In this document: positions 1 through 6,499 of the stretch, in pieces | Layout: every line of letters begins with the position of its first letter | Position numbering within the stretch: position 1 is the first letter of the stretch | NCBI GenBank assembly: GCA_014377155.1 | Contig: JACMQD010000440.1 | Span: 1-6,499 of the forward strand | Length of the DNA stretch: 6,499 nt | Reading direction: 5' to 3' | DNA from: Herminiimonas sp. | GTDB lineage: Bacteria > Pseudomonadota > Gammaproteobacteria > Burkholderiales > Burkholderiaceae | Notes under the pieces: generated by a model | Databases searched by the model: none | What the model saw: the letters and a program-made list of their open reading frames with translations, nothing else | Told to the model about the DNA's origin: nothing | Program-made: the position numbers and the translations under genes

Positions 1-3000
1 GCGTGCTTGACCGACGACAGCGGCGACGCACCGGTCCCGCCATCGTGACCGGCGATGACGACGTGGTCCGACTTCGCTTTAGCGACACCGGCGGCGATCG
101 TGCCGACGCCGACTTCGGACACCAGCTTGACTGAGATAGAGGCCTTGGAATTGACGTTTTTCAGATCGTGGATCAACTGTGCCAGATCTTCGATCGAATA
201 GATATCATGATGCGGCGGCGGCGAAATCAGGCCCACACCCGGCACCGAAAAACGCAGCTTGGCGATGTATTCCGATACCTTATGCCCTGGCAACTGGCCG
301 CCCTCGCCCGGCTTGGCGCCTTGCGCCATCTTGATCTGAATCTGGTCAGCCGAAGTCAGGTACTCGGCCGTCACGCCGAATCGGCCCGACGCCACTTGCT
401 TGATTTTCGAGCGTAGCGAATCACCGGCCATCAGCGGAATGTCGACTTCGATGTTCTCGGCGCCGACCACCGACGCCATCGTGTCGCCGACCTTGATCGG
501 AATTCCCTTCAGTTCGTTGCGATAGCGGTTCTCGTCCTCGCCGCCTTCGCCGGTGTTGGACTTGCCGCCGATGCGGTTCATCGCAATGGCCAGCGTCGCA
601 TGCGCTTCGGTCGAGATCGAGCCGAGCGACATGGCACCCGTGGCGAAGCGCTTGACGATTTCTTTGGCCGACTCGACTTCTTCCAGCGAGATGGCTTGCG
701 CCGGATCGATTTTGAATTCGAACAGGCCGCGCAAGGTCATGTGACGCTTAGACTGATCGTTGATGATCTGCGCGTATTCCTTGTAGGTGTTGAAATTGTT
801 GGCGCGGGTCGAGTGCTGTAATTTCGCGATCGCGTCCGGCGTCCACATGTGGTCTTCGCCGCGCACGCGGAAGGCGTATTCGCCACCAGCGTCGAGCGCG
901 TTGGCCATGACCGGATCGTCGCCGAATGCCTGACGGTGCAGGCGCAATGCTTCTTCGGCCACTTCGAACACGCCGATTCCTTCGACGTTCGACGCGGTGC
1001 CCTTGAAATATTTGTCGACCAACGCCTTGTTCAAGCCGATGGCTTCGAAAATCTGCGCGCCGCAATATGACATGTAGGTCGAGATGCCCATCTTCGACAT
1101 CACTTTCAGCAAGCCCTTGCCAACCGCTTTCTGGAAATTGTAGATGGCTTTTTCAGGCGACAGCGCGCCCGGCAAGCCGGCGGCCATCGAGGCCAGCGTG
1201 TCCATCGCCAGATAGGGATGGATCGCTTCGGCGCCGTAGCCTGCCAGCAGCGCGAAATGATGCGTCTCGCGTGCCGAACCGGTTTCGACCACGAGACCGG
1301 CCGACGTGCGCAAACCCTTGCTAACCAGGTGCAAGTGGATGGCGGAGGTAGCCAGCAGCGCAGGAATCGCGACTTGCTCGGCATCCATTTTGCGGTCGGT
1401 GATGATCAGGATGTTGTGACCCGACTTGACGGCATCGACGGCCTTGGCGCACAACGACGCCAAGCGTGCTTCGATGCCTTCCTTGCCCCAGGCGACCGGA
1501 TAGCAGATGTTCAATTCATGAGACTTGAATTTGCCGCCAGTGTGGGCGCTGATGTTGCGCAGACGCGCGATGTCGGCATAGTCGAGCACCGGTTGCGCAA
1601 CTTCGAGGCGCATCGGCGGATTGATGTTGTTGGTGTCGAGCAGGTTCGGCTTGGGGCCGATGAAAGACACCAGCGACATTACCATCGCTTCGCGGATCGG
1701 ATCGATCGGCGGGTTGGTCACTTGCGCAAACAGTTGCTTGAAATAGTGGTACAGCGTCTTGTTCTTGTTGGACATGACCGCCAGTGGCGAATCGTTACCC
1801 ATCGAACCGATCGCTTCTTCGGCGGTAGCCGCCATCGGCGACATCAGGAATTTCAAATCTTCCTGGGTGTAGCCGAACACTTGCTGGCGATCCAGCAGCG
1901 GGATGGTCGACTTGGCTTCGTCCGGCTCCGCTTTCAGGTCGCCGAGCTTGATGCGTACCGACTCGATCCACTGCTTGTAGGGCTTGGCGTTGGCGTACGT
2001 GTCCTTGAGTTCCTTGTCGTCGATGATCCGGCCGGCGTCGAGGTCGATCAGGAACATCTTGCCCGGTTGCAGGCGCCATTTCTGGATGATCTTCGATTCG
2101 GGAATCGGCAGTACGCCCGATTCGGATGCCATGACCACGAGGTCGTCATCGGTAACGATATAGCGCGCCGGGCGCAGGCCGTTGCGGTCGAGTGTGCCGC
2201 CGATGTGGCGGCCGTCGGTAAACGCCATGGCGGCCGGGCCGTCCCATGGTTCCATCATCGCCGCATGGTATTCGTAGAAGGCGCGACGGTTGTCGTCCAT
2301 CAGCGTATGGTTTTCCCATGCTTCCGGGATCATCATCATCATTGCCTGCGCGATCGGATAGCCTGCCATTAGCAGCAATTCCAGCGCGTTGTCGAAACAA
2401 GCGGTATCGGACTGGCCTTCGTAGATTAGCGGGAACAGTTTTTTCAGGTCATCGCCCAGCACCGCTGACTTCATCACGCCTTCGCGTGCGCGCATCCAGT
2501 TGAAATTACCCTTGACGGTATTGATCCCGCCGTTATGCGCAATCAGGCGGTAAGGATGTGCCAGCGGCCATTCGGGGAAGGTATTGGTCGAAAAACGCTG
2601 ATGCACCAGCGCCAGGGCTGATTTGCAGCGGGGGTCCTGCAAATCCTTGTAATACACACCGACCTGGTCCGCCAACAGCAAACCTTTGTAGACCACGGTA
2701 CGGGCCGACATCGACGGCACGAAAAACTCTTTGCCGTGCAACAGGTTGAGGGCCTGGATTGCGTGGCCGGACGATTTGCGAATCACATACAATTTGCGCT
2801 CGAGCGCATCGGTCACCATGATGTCCTGGCCTCGGCCGATGAAAATCTGGCGAATCACCGGCTCTTTGTCACGTACCGTCGGCGACATCGGCATCTCGAT
2901 ATCGACCGGCACATCACGCCAGCCCAGCACGACCTGGCCTTCGGCCAGCACCGCGCGTTCGATTTCCTGTTCGCACGCGATGCGCGAAGCCGCTTCTTTC

Positions 3001-3284
3001 GGCAGGAATACCATTCCCACGCCGAATTCACCGGGCGGCGGCAAGGTCACGCCCTGCTTGCCCATTTCCTCGCGATAGTACTGGTCCGGCACCTGGATCA
3101 GGATACCGGCGCCATCGCCCATCAGCTTGTCGGCGCCGACAGCACCCCGATGATCGAGGTTCTTCAGAATCAGCAGCCCCTGCTCGACGATGGAATGGCT
3201 CTTGTTGCCTTTGATGTGGGCGATAAATCCGACGCCACAGGCATCATGTTCATTGGACGGGTCGTATAAACCTTGCGCATGCAT
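1..3284 (-). CDS. gltB: Glutamate synthase (NADPH) large subunit, N-terminal 1094 residues, runs off the left edge
   Basis: This is the large (alpha) subunit of bacterial glutamate synthase, which hydrolyses glutamine, channels the ammonia and, with electrons from the GltD subunit, aminates 2-oxoglutarate to give two glutamates in the cytosol. The frame is open for 1094 codons. Residues 1-15 look like the short propeptide removed in this family, leaving Cys16 (DACGVGF) as the N-terminal nucleophile of the class II glutaminase domain (about 16-420). That domain also shows [32 protein letters not shown] and an oxyanion-hole motif reading HNGGINT (Asn251-Gly252). A central domain follows (about 470-760), then the FMN/2-oxoglutarate domain from about 830, with MSLGSIS at 885, GEGGED near 910, [10 protein letters not shown] at 991 and [10 protein letters not shown] at 1079-1088. 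The family is about 1500 residues long, so the 3Fe-4S cysteines and the C-terminal beta-helix domain lie outside the window, probably followed by gltD. The start at 3284 is preferred over an in-frame ATG at 3290 because GGAGA is correctly spaced only for the former. The identification is secure. Confidence 0.97.
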   Translation of the reverse strand, partial: MHAQGLYDPSNEHDACGVGFIAHIKGNKSHSIVEQGLLILKNLDHRGAVGADKLMGDGAGILIQVPDQYYREEMGKQGVTLPPPGEFGVGMVFLPKEAASRIACEQEIERAVLAEGQVVLGWRDVPVDIEMPMSPTVRDKEPVIRQIFIGRGQDIMVTDALERKLYVIRKSSGHAIQALNLLHGKEFFVPSMSARTVVYKGLLLADQVGVYYKDLQDPRCKSALALVHQRFSTNTFPEWPLAHPYRLIAHNGGINTVKGNFNWMRAREGVMKSAVLGDDLKKLFPLIYEGQSDTACFDNALELLLMAGYPIAQAMMMMIPEAWENHTLMDDNRRAFYEYHAAMMEPWDGPAAMAFTDGRHIGGTLDRNGLRPARYIVTDDDLVVMASESGVLPIPESKIIQKWRLQPGKMFLIDLDAGRIIDDKELKDTYANAKPYKQWIESVRIKLGDLKAEPDEAKSTIPLLDRQQVFGYTQEDLKFLMSPMAATAEEAIGSMGNDSPLAVMSNKNKTLYHYFKQLFAQVTNPPIDPIREAMVMSLVSFIGPKPNLLDTNNINPPMRLEVAQPVLDYADIARLRNISAHTGGKFKSHELNICYPVAWGKEGIEARLASLCAKAVDAVKSGHNILIITDRKMDAEQVAIPALLATSAIHLHLVSKGLRTSAGLVVETGSARETHHFALLAGYGAEAIHPYLAMDTLASMAAGLPGALSPEKAIYNFQKAVGKGLLKVMSKMGISTYMSYCGAQIFEAIGLNKALVDKYFKGTASNVEGIGVFEVAEEALRLHRQAFGDDPVMANALDAGGEYAFRVRGEDHMWTPDAIAKLQHSTRANNFNTYKEYAQIINDQSKRHMTLRGLFEFKIDPAQAISLEEVESAKEIVKRFATGAMSLGSISTEAHATLAIAMNRIGGKSNTGEGGEDENRYRNELKGIPIKVGDTMASVVGAENIEVDIPLMAGDSLRSKIKQVASGRFGVTAEYLTSADQIQIKMAQGAKPGEGGQLPGHKVSEYIAKLRFSVPGVGLISPPPHHDIYSIEDLAQLIHDLKNVNSKASISVKLVSEVGVGTIAAGVAKAKSDHVVIAGHDGGTGASPLSSVKH

Positions 3285-3290
3285 AACCAT

Positions 3291-3295
3291 TCTCC
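3291..3295 (-). promoter_or_regulatory. Ribosome binding site that decides the gltB start
   Basis: On the minus strand GGAGA is followed by ATGGTTATG. The first ATG (3290-3288) directly abuts GGAGA, leaving no spacer, whereas the second (3284-3282) lies 6 nt away, a normal distance. The protein start given by the second ATG (MHAQGLYDP) also agrees with what I remember of betaproteobacterial GltB N-termini. Confidence 0.7.
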
Positions 3296-3318
3296 GCTAC
3301 TGATGGGGTTGAAGCTGA

Positions 3319-3347
3319 AGGATAGTGCACCGCAATACATTGATCAA
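3319..3347 (-). promoter_or_regulatory. Candidate sigma-70 promoter of gltB
   Basis: Read on the minus strand, TTGATC (3347-3342) matches 4 of 6 bases of the -35 consensus and TATCCT (3324-3319) matches 4 of 6 of the -10 consensus, with an ideal 17-bp spacer. The -10 lies 34 bp upstream of the preferred gltB ATG, leaving a short leader that holds the GGAGA ribosome binding site. The -35 is embedded in a perfect 10-bp palindrome, ATTGATCAAT (3339-3348), which might be a regulator half-site or chance. This is prediction by inspection only. Confidence 0.4.
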
Positions 3348-3353
3348 TCTAAA

Positions 3354-3375
3354 TAAATGGGGTCAGAGTCAAATT
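3354..3375 (+). repeat. Left terminal copy of the RAYT-associated repeat
   Basis: TAAAT followed by GGGGTCAGAGTC and AAATT. The 12-bp core (3359-3370) is an exact inverted copy of the core at 4207-4218. It matches the neighbouring copy at 3402-3423 in 18 of 22 positions, in the same orientation. It lies 6 bp upstream of the candidate gltB -35 element. Confidence 0.75.
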
Positions 3376-3401
3376 AAATATGGCTGAGCTTCGATTAAAT
3401 T

Positions 3402-3423
3402 TAAATAGGGACAGAGTGAAATC
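3402..3423 (+). repeat. Second, diverged copy of the RAYT-associated repeat
   Basis: TAAATAGGGACAGAGTG plus AAATC. It aligns without gaps to the copy at 3354-3375 with 18 of 22 identities, starts 48 bp after it in direct orientation, and ends 12 bp from the transposase stop codon. A 10-bp AT palindrome, TTAAATTTAA (3395-3404), overlaps its beginning. The shared CAGAGT core and the flanking TAAAT/AAAT boxes make common origin more likely than chance. Confidence 0.6.
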
Positions 3424-3435
3424 CTATTTTCGATG

Positions 3436-4161
3436 TCAAGTATTTTCCTTATCTAGAGGCTGGGTCGTTAACGAAGTCTGTTTGCGCGGACGCCCTCGCG
3501 TAGTTGGGCTTACCCGGCGATTGGCTTGCTTTTCCAGGGCCGCTTTAAATTTTTCCGTACCGAGCGCCCAGCCTTTCAAAGTGGCTTGACTCAAAACCGT
3601 GGTTTCAAGGGTCGTCAAACCCAGTTCAATTAGTGCCATATAAGCCGCTTCGCGCTCAAAGGGTGTATTTCCAAGGGACCAATATAGTGGATGATCGGTA
3701 ATGATAGGATCCGGTTTGATACCGACGTGATGAGCGTAGCTCGACCACGGATAATCCCCGGGTCCGTCGACCATGCCTGCTCGTACAGGATTAAGTTCGA
3801 TGTAACGACTGCAGGTCATGAAATAGCGTTCGGAATCGAGAACGGTAGCGCGATAGCGCCCTTCCCACAAAGTGCCGGCCCGACTGTACTTACGATTGAA
3901 GTAAGGGACATAGTGGCGCCCGATCCACTGCATCATTCTGGCGAGGCCTGTGGCATCGGCCGGCGAGGCGAGCACATGAATATGATTACTCATAAGTACA
4001 TAGGCATGAATAGCAACCTTGTACTGCCTGGCGGCTTCGCGCAGACGCATTAGAAACACTAGATGGTCTTCGGTATCGTAAAAAACCGTGTTGCGGCCAT
4101 TGCCACGCTGGATGATATGGTGCGGCTGATGAGGAACGACGAGACGCGGAAGGCGGGCCAT
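3436..4161 (-). CDS. REP-associated tyrosine transposase (RAYT), IS200/IS605-like HUH family
   Basis: This is a 241-residue Y1-type transposase. Family members cut and join single-stranded DNA at short repeat hairpins, using an HUH metal site and one catalytic tyrosine. Visible features are the typical N-terminus MARLPRLVVPHQPHHIIQRG; AYVLMSNHIHVL with the HUH pair His60-x-His62; LWEGRYRATVLDSERYF (98-114); RYIELNPVRAGM, where Tyr120 is the likely nucleophile; and DYPWSSY (136-142). A C-terminal GWALGTEKF segment (197-205) is also seen in many RAYTs. The tail carries RGRPRK (222-227), resembling an AT-hook. Length is normal for the family, there is no frameshift, and all expected catalytic residues are present, so the protein is probably intact. 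No good Shine-Dalgarno sequence precedes the ATG (AACCCGCC is upstream), suggesting weak translation. It lies 65 bp downstream of the HDOD gene on the same strand. Family assignment is firm; present-day activity is inference. Confidence 0.92.
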   Translation of the reverse strand: MARLPRLVVPHQPHHIIQRGNGRNTVFYDTEDHLVFLMRLREAARQYKVAIHAYVLMSNHIHVLASPADATGLARMMQWIGRHYVPYFNRKYSRAGTLWEGRYRATVLDSERYFMTCSRYIELNPVRAGMVDGPGDYPWSSYAHHVGIKPDPIITDHPLYWSLGNTPFEREAAYMALIELGLTTLETTVLSQATLKGWALGTEKFKAALEKQANRRVSPTTRGRPRKQTSLTTQPLDKENT

Positions 4162-4201
4162 GGCGGGTTGGGTCAGTGAGGATATCGAAATTTTAATTCA
4201 A

Positions 4202-4224
4202 AAATCGACTCTGACCCCAATTTA
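4202..4224 (-). repeat. Right terminal copy of the RAYT-associated repeat
   Basis: On the minus strand it reads TAAATT, then GGGGTCAGAGTC, then GATTTT. The 12-bp core is identical to the left copy but in inverse orientation, so the two copies point toward each other around the transposase gene. Its outer edge is 2 bp from the stop codon (4229-4227) of the HDOD gene, which places the boundary of the mobile-type segment immediately after that gene. Confidence 0.75.
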
Positions 4225-4226
4225 AA

Positions 4227-5732
4227 TCAGACCATCCACGGTGGGTCATGCCGATGTCGTTGCTCGATCGCGGTGGCGACCATTGCCCGGATTTCGTCCA
4301 GCGGCGGCACTTCGCCCGGCGCTATTTTCGAAGGCGGCAGCGATTCATCCCAATCGCCATAAATGAAGCCGACCGGCTTACGATTGATTGTCACAGGCAA
4401 GACCAGAAAGCTGCGCGCGCTGGGTAAGTTATCCCTCCACCATCGTGGCAGCTTGGCGACGAAAGCCGGTGCTTTGGCATTTTCGATAAAAATCATCTTG
4501 TCGTTTGCCAATGCCGCATGAAAAACATCGGGCTGATAGGCATCGCTGAAAATCAGCCGCGGCAACAAATCCTGCATGCCTTCGCCAAAGCAAAGCCGCG
4601 CCTGATACTGGGCTTGTTCCTGATTGCGAAAAAAAGCTACTGCACGACTCAGGCCGAGGCCCTTGAAAACGGTTTCGAGCGCCATTGCTACCATCTGCGC
4701 GCTGCTTGCCGCTGCAAGTGCGCCGCGCATGTCGCTAGCGCCGCGCGCGAGCAGAACCGCTGCATCGGGCGGTTTGCCTGTTGGCGAAATCGGGATTGCC
4801 GCGATAGCGGGATTGCCAACACCGAGCGCCTTGCGCGGTCGATTGAACACGGCTTCTTCGCTGGCGGTCGACTTCGCGCCTTCTACCGCAGCCATTAACT
4901 GAGCGGTTTCCATGCCGAGCATGTCTGCGTAGTTAGCGGCGATCATAGAGATGTCCGCCGCTGCGGTCGGGCCGTCGTTGCATAATATTTGCGCGCAGCT
5001 CGAAGACATGGTCGAAACCGCGGCCAGCCATTCCTCATGATTGAGGGGTTCGCCAACTTCTTTTGGCGGGAAATCATGCATGGTGCGCACCAGTTCAGCT
5101 GGCAACCCCCATCGCTCGGCGATGCAACGGCCCAGCTCGACGAGGCCGATGCCGAGAACATGCTGCGCGACTTCGGATTCCTCTTCGCCGGTAGCCGCGG
5201 TCTGCGCCTGAATGATGGCCCACTGATCCGGCAGATAAAATGCCGTCATCATGCGCCCCAGCGAATGCAGCATCGAACAGACCACTGCTTCCTCGACGTC
5301 GCGCGCACTGGCCGTTGCCGTTACCTGGCGTGCGATGTGTCCTGCAAACACGGCTTTTTCCATTTCATCGCGCGCGCTATCGGAATCCGACGACGCCGAA
5401 GACAGGCCGTCGATCAGTTTCAGTCCAAGCGCAAGATGACCGATGGATTCGGTACCGAGCACGATAACGGCTTTCGATACCGTATTGATGCCTTGACCGA
5501 ACACCGAATACATCGCGCTGTTGGCCAGCCGTAGTACGCGTTGCGTCAATGCCGGATCGGACAATACTGTCTTGGTCATGCTGAACTCGCGATCGTCGTC
5601 GCCACGCATGGCACCCAGCACGGCGCTGACCACTTTTGAAAATCCGGGAAGGTTGCCGCGCTGTCTGATGCGCGACCACAATAACTCCAGCGTTCTGTCG
5701 GCGACACTGCTGGTCATCGTAGGGCCGCTCAT
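4227..5732 (-). CDS. HDOD-domain signalling protein with GAF-like C-terminal region
   Basis: A 501-residue soluble protein with no signal peptide or membrane segment visible. An HDOD domain covers roughly residues 24-230: LPGFSKVV at 28-35, SDPALTQRVLRLANSAMYS (58-76), the conserved VSKAVIVLG (85-93), MLHSLGRM (154-161) and ERWGLP (206-211). In true HD phosphohydrolases the fourth of these holds a His-Asp pair; here His156 is followed by Ser157, in line with the non-catalytic, regulatory nature of HDOD proteins. A linker rich in Ala and Pro (about 300-330) leads to a region (about 335-490) with GAF-like features such as RAVAFFRN (363-370) and SFLVLPVTINRKPVGFIYGDW in two parts (441-461). HDOD proteins are typically adaptors in signalling, motility or stress control; the specific role here cannot be read from sequence. 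It starts 31 bp after the EAL gene, with GAGG 8 nt before the ATG. No terminator hairpin follows the stop. Confidence 0.88.
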   Translation of the reverse strand: MSGPTMTSSVADRTLELLWSRIRQRGNLPGFSKVVSAVLGAMRGDDDREFSMTKTVLSDPALTQRVLRLANSAMYSVFGQGINTVSKAVIVLGTESIGHLALGLKLIDGLSSASSDSDSARDEMEKAVFAGHIARQVTATASARDVEEAVVCSMLHSLGRMMTAFYLPDQWAIIQAQTAATGEEESEVAQHVLGIGLVELGRCIAERWGLPAELVRTMHDFPPKEVGEPLNHEEWLAAVSTMSSSCAQILCNDGPTAAADISMIAANYADMLGMETAQLMAAVEGAKSTASEEAVFNRPRKALGVGNPAIAAIPISPTGKPPDAAVLLARGASDMRGALAAASSAQMVAMALETVFKGLGLSRAVAFFRNQEQAQYQARLCFGEGMQDLLPRLIFSDAYQPDVFHAALANDKMIFIENAKAPAFVAKLPRWWRDNLPSARSFLVLPVTINRKPVGFIYGDWDESLPPSKIAPGEVPPLDEIRAMVATAIEQRHRHDPPWMV

Positions 5733-5740
5733 CGATTCAA

Positions 5741-5744
5741 CCTC
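5741..5744 (-). promoter_or_regulatory. Ribosome binding site of the HDOD gene
   Basis: GAGG lies 8 nt upstream of the ATG at 5732 and inside the 31-bp gap after the EAL stop codon. It supports this start over the internal ATG at codon 6. The gap holds no room for a separate promoter, so translation probably follows from a shared EAL-HDOD message. Confidence 0.6.
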
Positions 5745-5763
5745 ATTTTTCGTTGGGAGGCAT

Positions 5764-6499
5764 TCATGGGTTTATCCGAGTGTCCGACTTCAGGACCTCG
5801 ATCGCCGCATGCGGCAAAAGCGGGCGGCCAGTATAAAAGCCCTGGATCAGATCGCATCCCTGGCTCGCCAGGAATGCCAGCTGCTCCTCATTTTCGACGC
5901 CTTCTGCGATGGTTGTCAGGTTCAAATGGTTTGCCAGGCTGAAAACCACGTTGCATATTGCCGCATCCTTGACCGAACCGGGCAGGTCCTTGATGAATGC
6001 GCGATCGATCTTTAACGATGTGATCGGAAAACGTTTGAGATACGCCAGCGACGAGTAGCCCGTGCCGAAGTCATCGATGGCAATGCGAACGCCGCGCGTG
6101 CTGATCAGGTTAAGCAATGCTTCGGCATGTTCCGGGTCGGACATCAGGATGCCTTCCGTGATTTCCAACACCAGCTGGTCGCCATCGAGTCCGGACAGCG
6201 CGAGTGCCGCATCCATCATGTCGAGGAACTGGTCGTTGCGGAACTGGCGCGGGCTGACATTGACTGAAATATACAACTTGCGGCCGGCGACTTCTTCGAA
6301 CTTGCGGATTTGCACGCACGCCGCTTTCAGTGCCCAGGCGCCGAGGAGATTAATCAAGCCATTACTTTCGGCCATCGGAATGAACTGTACCGGAGACACT
6401 AGCCCCAGATCCGGATGCATCCAGCGCATCAGCGCTTCGAAACCGGTAATGCGACGCGAGCGCGCATCGAAAATCGGCTGGTAATGCAACAGGAATTCA
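5764..6499 (-). CDS. EAL-domain cyclic-di-GMP phosphodiesterase, C-terminal 244 residues (5' end outside window)
   Basis: The EAL domain hydrolyses the second messenger cyclic-di-GMP to linear pGpG. The frame is still open at the right edge, beginning EFLLHYQPIFD, the usual first strand of an EAL domain, so the real start and any PAS, GGDEF or sensor part lie beyond the window; the TTG at 6489 is an internal Leu codon, not a start. Every signature expected of an active enzyme is visible: FEALMRW (Glu of EAL), ISVNVSPRQF (Asn), LEITEG (Glu), IAIDDFGTGYSSL (the Asp pair and loop 6), LKIDRAFI (Lys), AEGVEN (Glu) and DLIQGF (Gln). The domain ends with YTGRPL and a short tail, so EAL is the C-terminal domain. 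The stop codon is followed 31 bp later by the HDOD gene. Catalytic competence is inferred from the residues; the protein may also be a GGDEF-EAL hybrid. Confidence 0.93.
   Translation of the reverse strand, partial: EFLLHYQPIFDARSRRITGFEALMRWMHPDLGLVSPVQFIPMAESNGLINLLGAWALKAACVQIRKFEEVAGRKLYISVNVSPRQFRNDQFLDMMDAALALSGLDGDQLVLEITEGILMSDPEHAEALLNLISTRGVRIAIDDFGTGYSSLAYLKRFPITSLKIDRAFIKDLPGSVKDAAICNVVFSLANHLNLTTIAEGVENEEQLAFLASQGCDLIQGFYTGRPLLPHAAIEVLKSDTRINP

Larger units (their letters stand above)
3354..4224 (-). mobile_element. RAYT locus: one REP-associated tyrosine transposase bounded by inverted repeats
   Basis: The segment between the gltB promoter and the HDOD stop codon consists of a single HUH transposase gene with AT-rich margins. 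Both margins carry the same 12-bp core, GGGGTCAGAGTC at 3359-3370 on the plus strand and its exact complement at 4207-4218, pointing inward. A third, diverged copy lies at 3402-3423. I see no convincing target-site duplication, which fits IS200/IS605-like chemistry, where none is made. RAYTs are usually single-copy domesticated genes associated with dispersed palindromic repeats rather than self-spreading insertion sequences, so whether this unit itself moves is uncertain. The exact outer ends are inferred from where the repeat similarity stops. Confidence 0.65.

Noticed and set aside
1218..2372. A long open frame of 384 codons on the plus strand
   Set aside because: It lies wholly opposite gltB, whose protein is unmistakable. 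Its translation is rich in Arg, His, Asp and Val with no recognisable domain, as expected from the antisense of a GC-rich gene.
3288..3290. First ATG as gltB start
   Set aside because: GGAGA directly abuts it without spacer, whereas the ATG two codons later has a 6-nt spacing and gives the N-terminus expected for the family.
3311..3392. GAAGCT / AGCTTC inverted hexamers upstream of gltB as a hairpin or terminator
   Set aside because: Only 6 bp of pairing across a loop of about 70 nt and no T-run; chance is the simpler explanation.
4162..4224. A dedicated promoter for the transposase in the AT-rich gap
   Set aside because: TTGGGG followed by TAAAAT-like sequence can be found, but spacing and match are poor and AT-rich DNA gives such hits easily.
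4989..5534. A 181-codon open frame on the plus strand
   Set aside because: It is antisense to the HDOD gene, has low-complexity Arg/His-rich composition and no family resemblance or ribosome binding site.
6487..6489. TTG as a possible start codon of the EAL protein
   Set aside because: The frame stays open upstream and reads EFLL before HYQP, the normal beginning of an EAL domain strand, so this is an internal Leu codon of a protein cut by the window edge.

Overview
The window looks like a chromosomal segment of a betaproteobacterium. The closest fit is Burkholderiales, probably Oxalobacteraceae-like, judged from the GltB protein sequence, the moderately high GC coding style and the EAL/HDOD signalling proteins. 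This placement is from memory of protein families, not from a search. All four genes lie on the minus strand, so the direction of transcription is from high to low coordinates.

Layout in transcription order: (1) 6499-5764, the C-terminal part of an EAL-domain cyclic-di-GMP phosphodiesterase whose N-terminus is outside the window; (2) 5732-4227, a complete 501-residue HDOD protein with a GAF-like C-terminal part, 31 bp downstream and probably in the same operon; (3) 4224-3354, a small mobile-type locus consisting of one REP-associated tyrosine transposase (RAYT, IS200/IS605-like HUH protein) bounded by inwardly facing copies of a short repeat with the core GGGGTCAGAGTC, plus a diverged third copy just after the transposase stop; (4) 3284-1, the N-terminal two thirds of gltB, the large subunit of NADPH-dependent glutamate synthase, running off the left edge before its iron-sulfur cysteines. 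gltB is one uninterrupted open frame of 1094 codons.

The EAL and HDOD genes form a plausible signalling pair around cyclic-di-GMP. gltB is central nitrogen assimilation (glutamine + 2-oxoglutarate to two glutamates) and would normally be followed by gltD outside the window. The RAYT locus sits exactly in the gap between these two units: one repeat starts 2 bp after the HDOD stop codon and the other ends 6 bp before the -35 element of a candidate gltB promoter.

I see no rRNA, tRNA, CRISPR array or convincing rho-independent terminator. The most interesting points are the RAYT locus with its three repeat copies and AT-hook-like tail, its tight fit into the gltB upstream region, and an unusual Glu-to-Gly change in the GltB glutaminase motif. 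I found no clear sign of a wholly undescribed multi-gene system.
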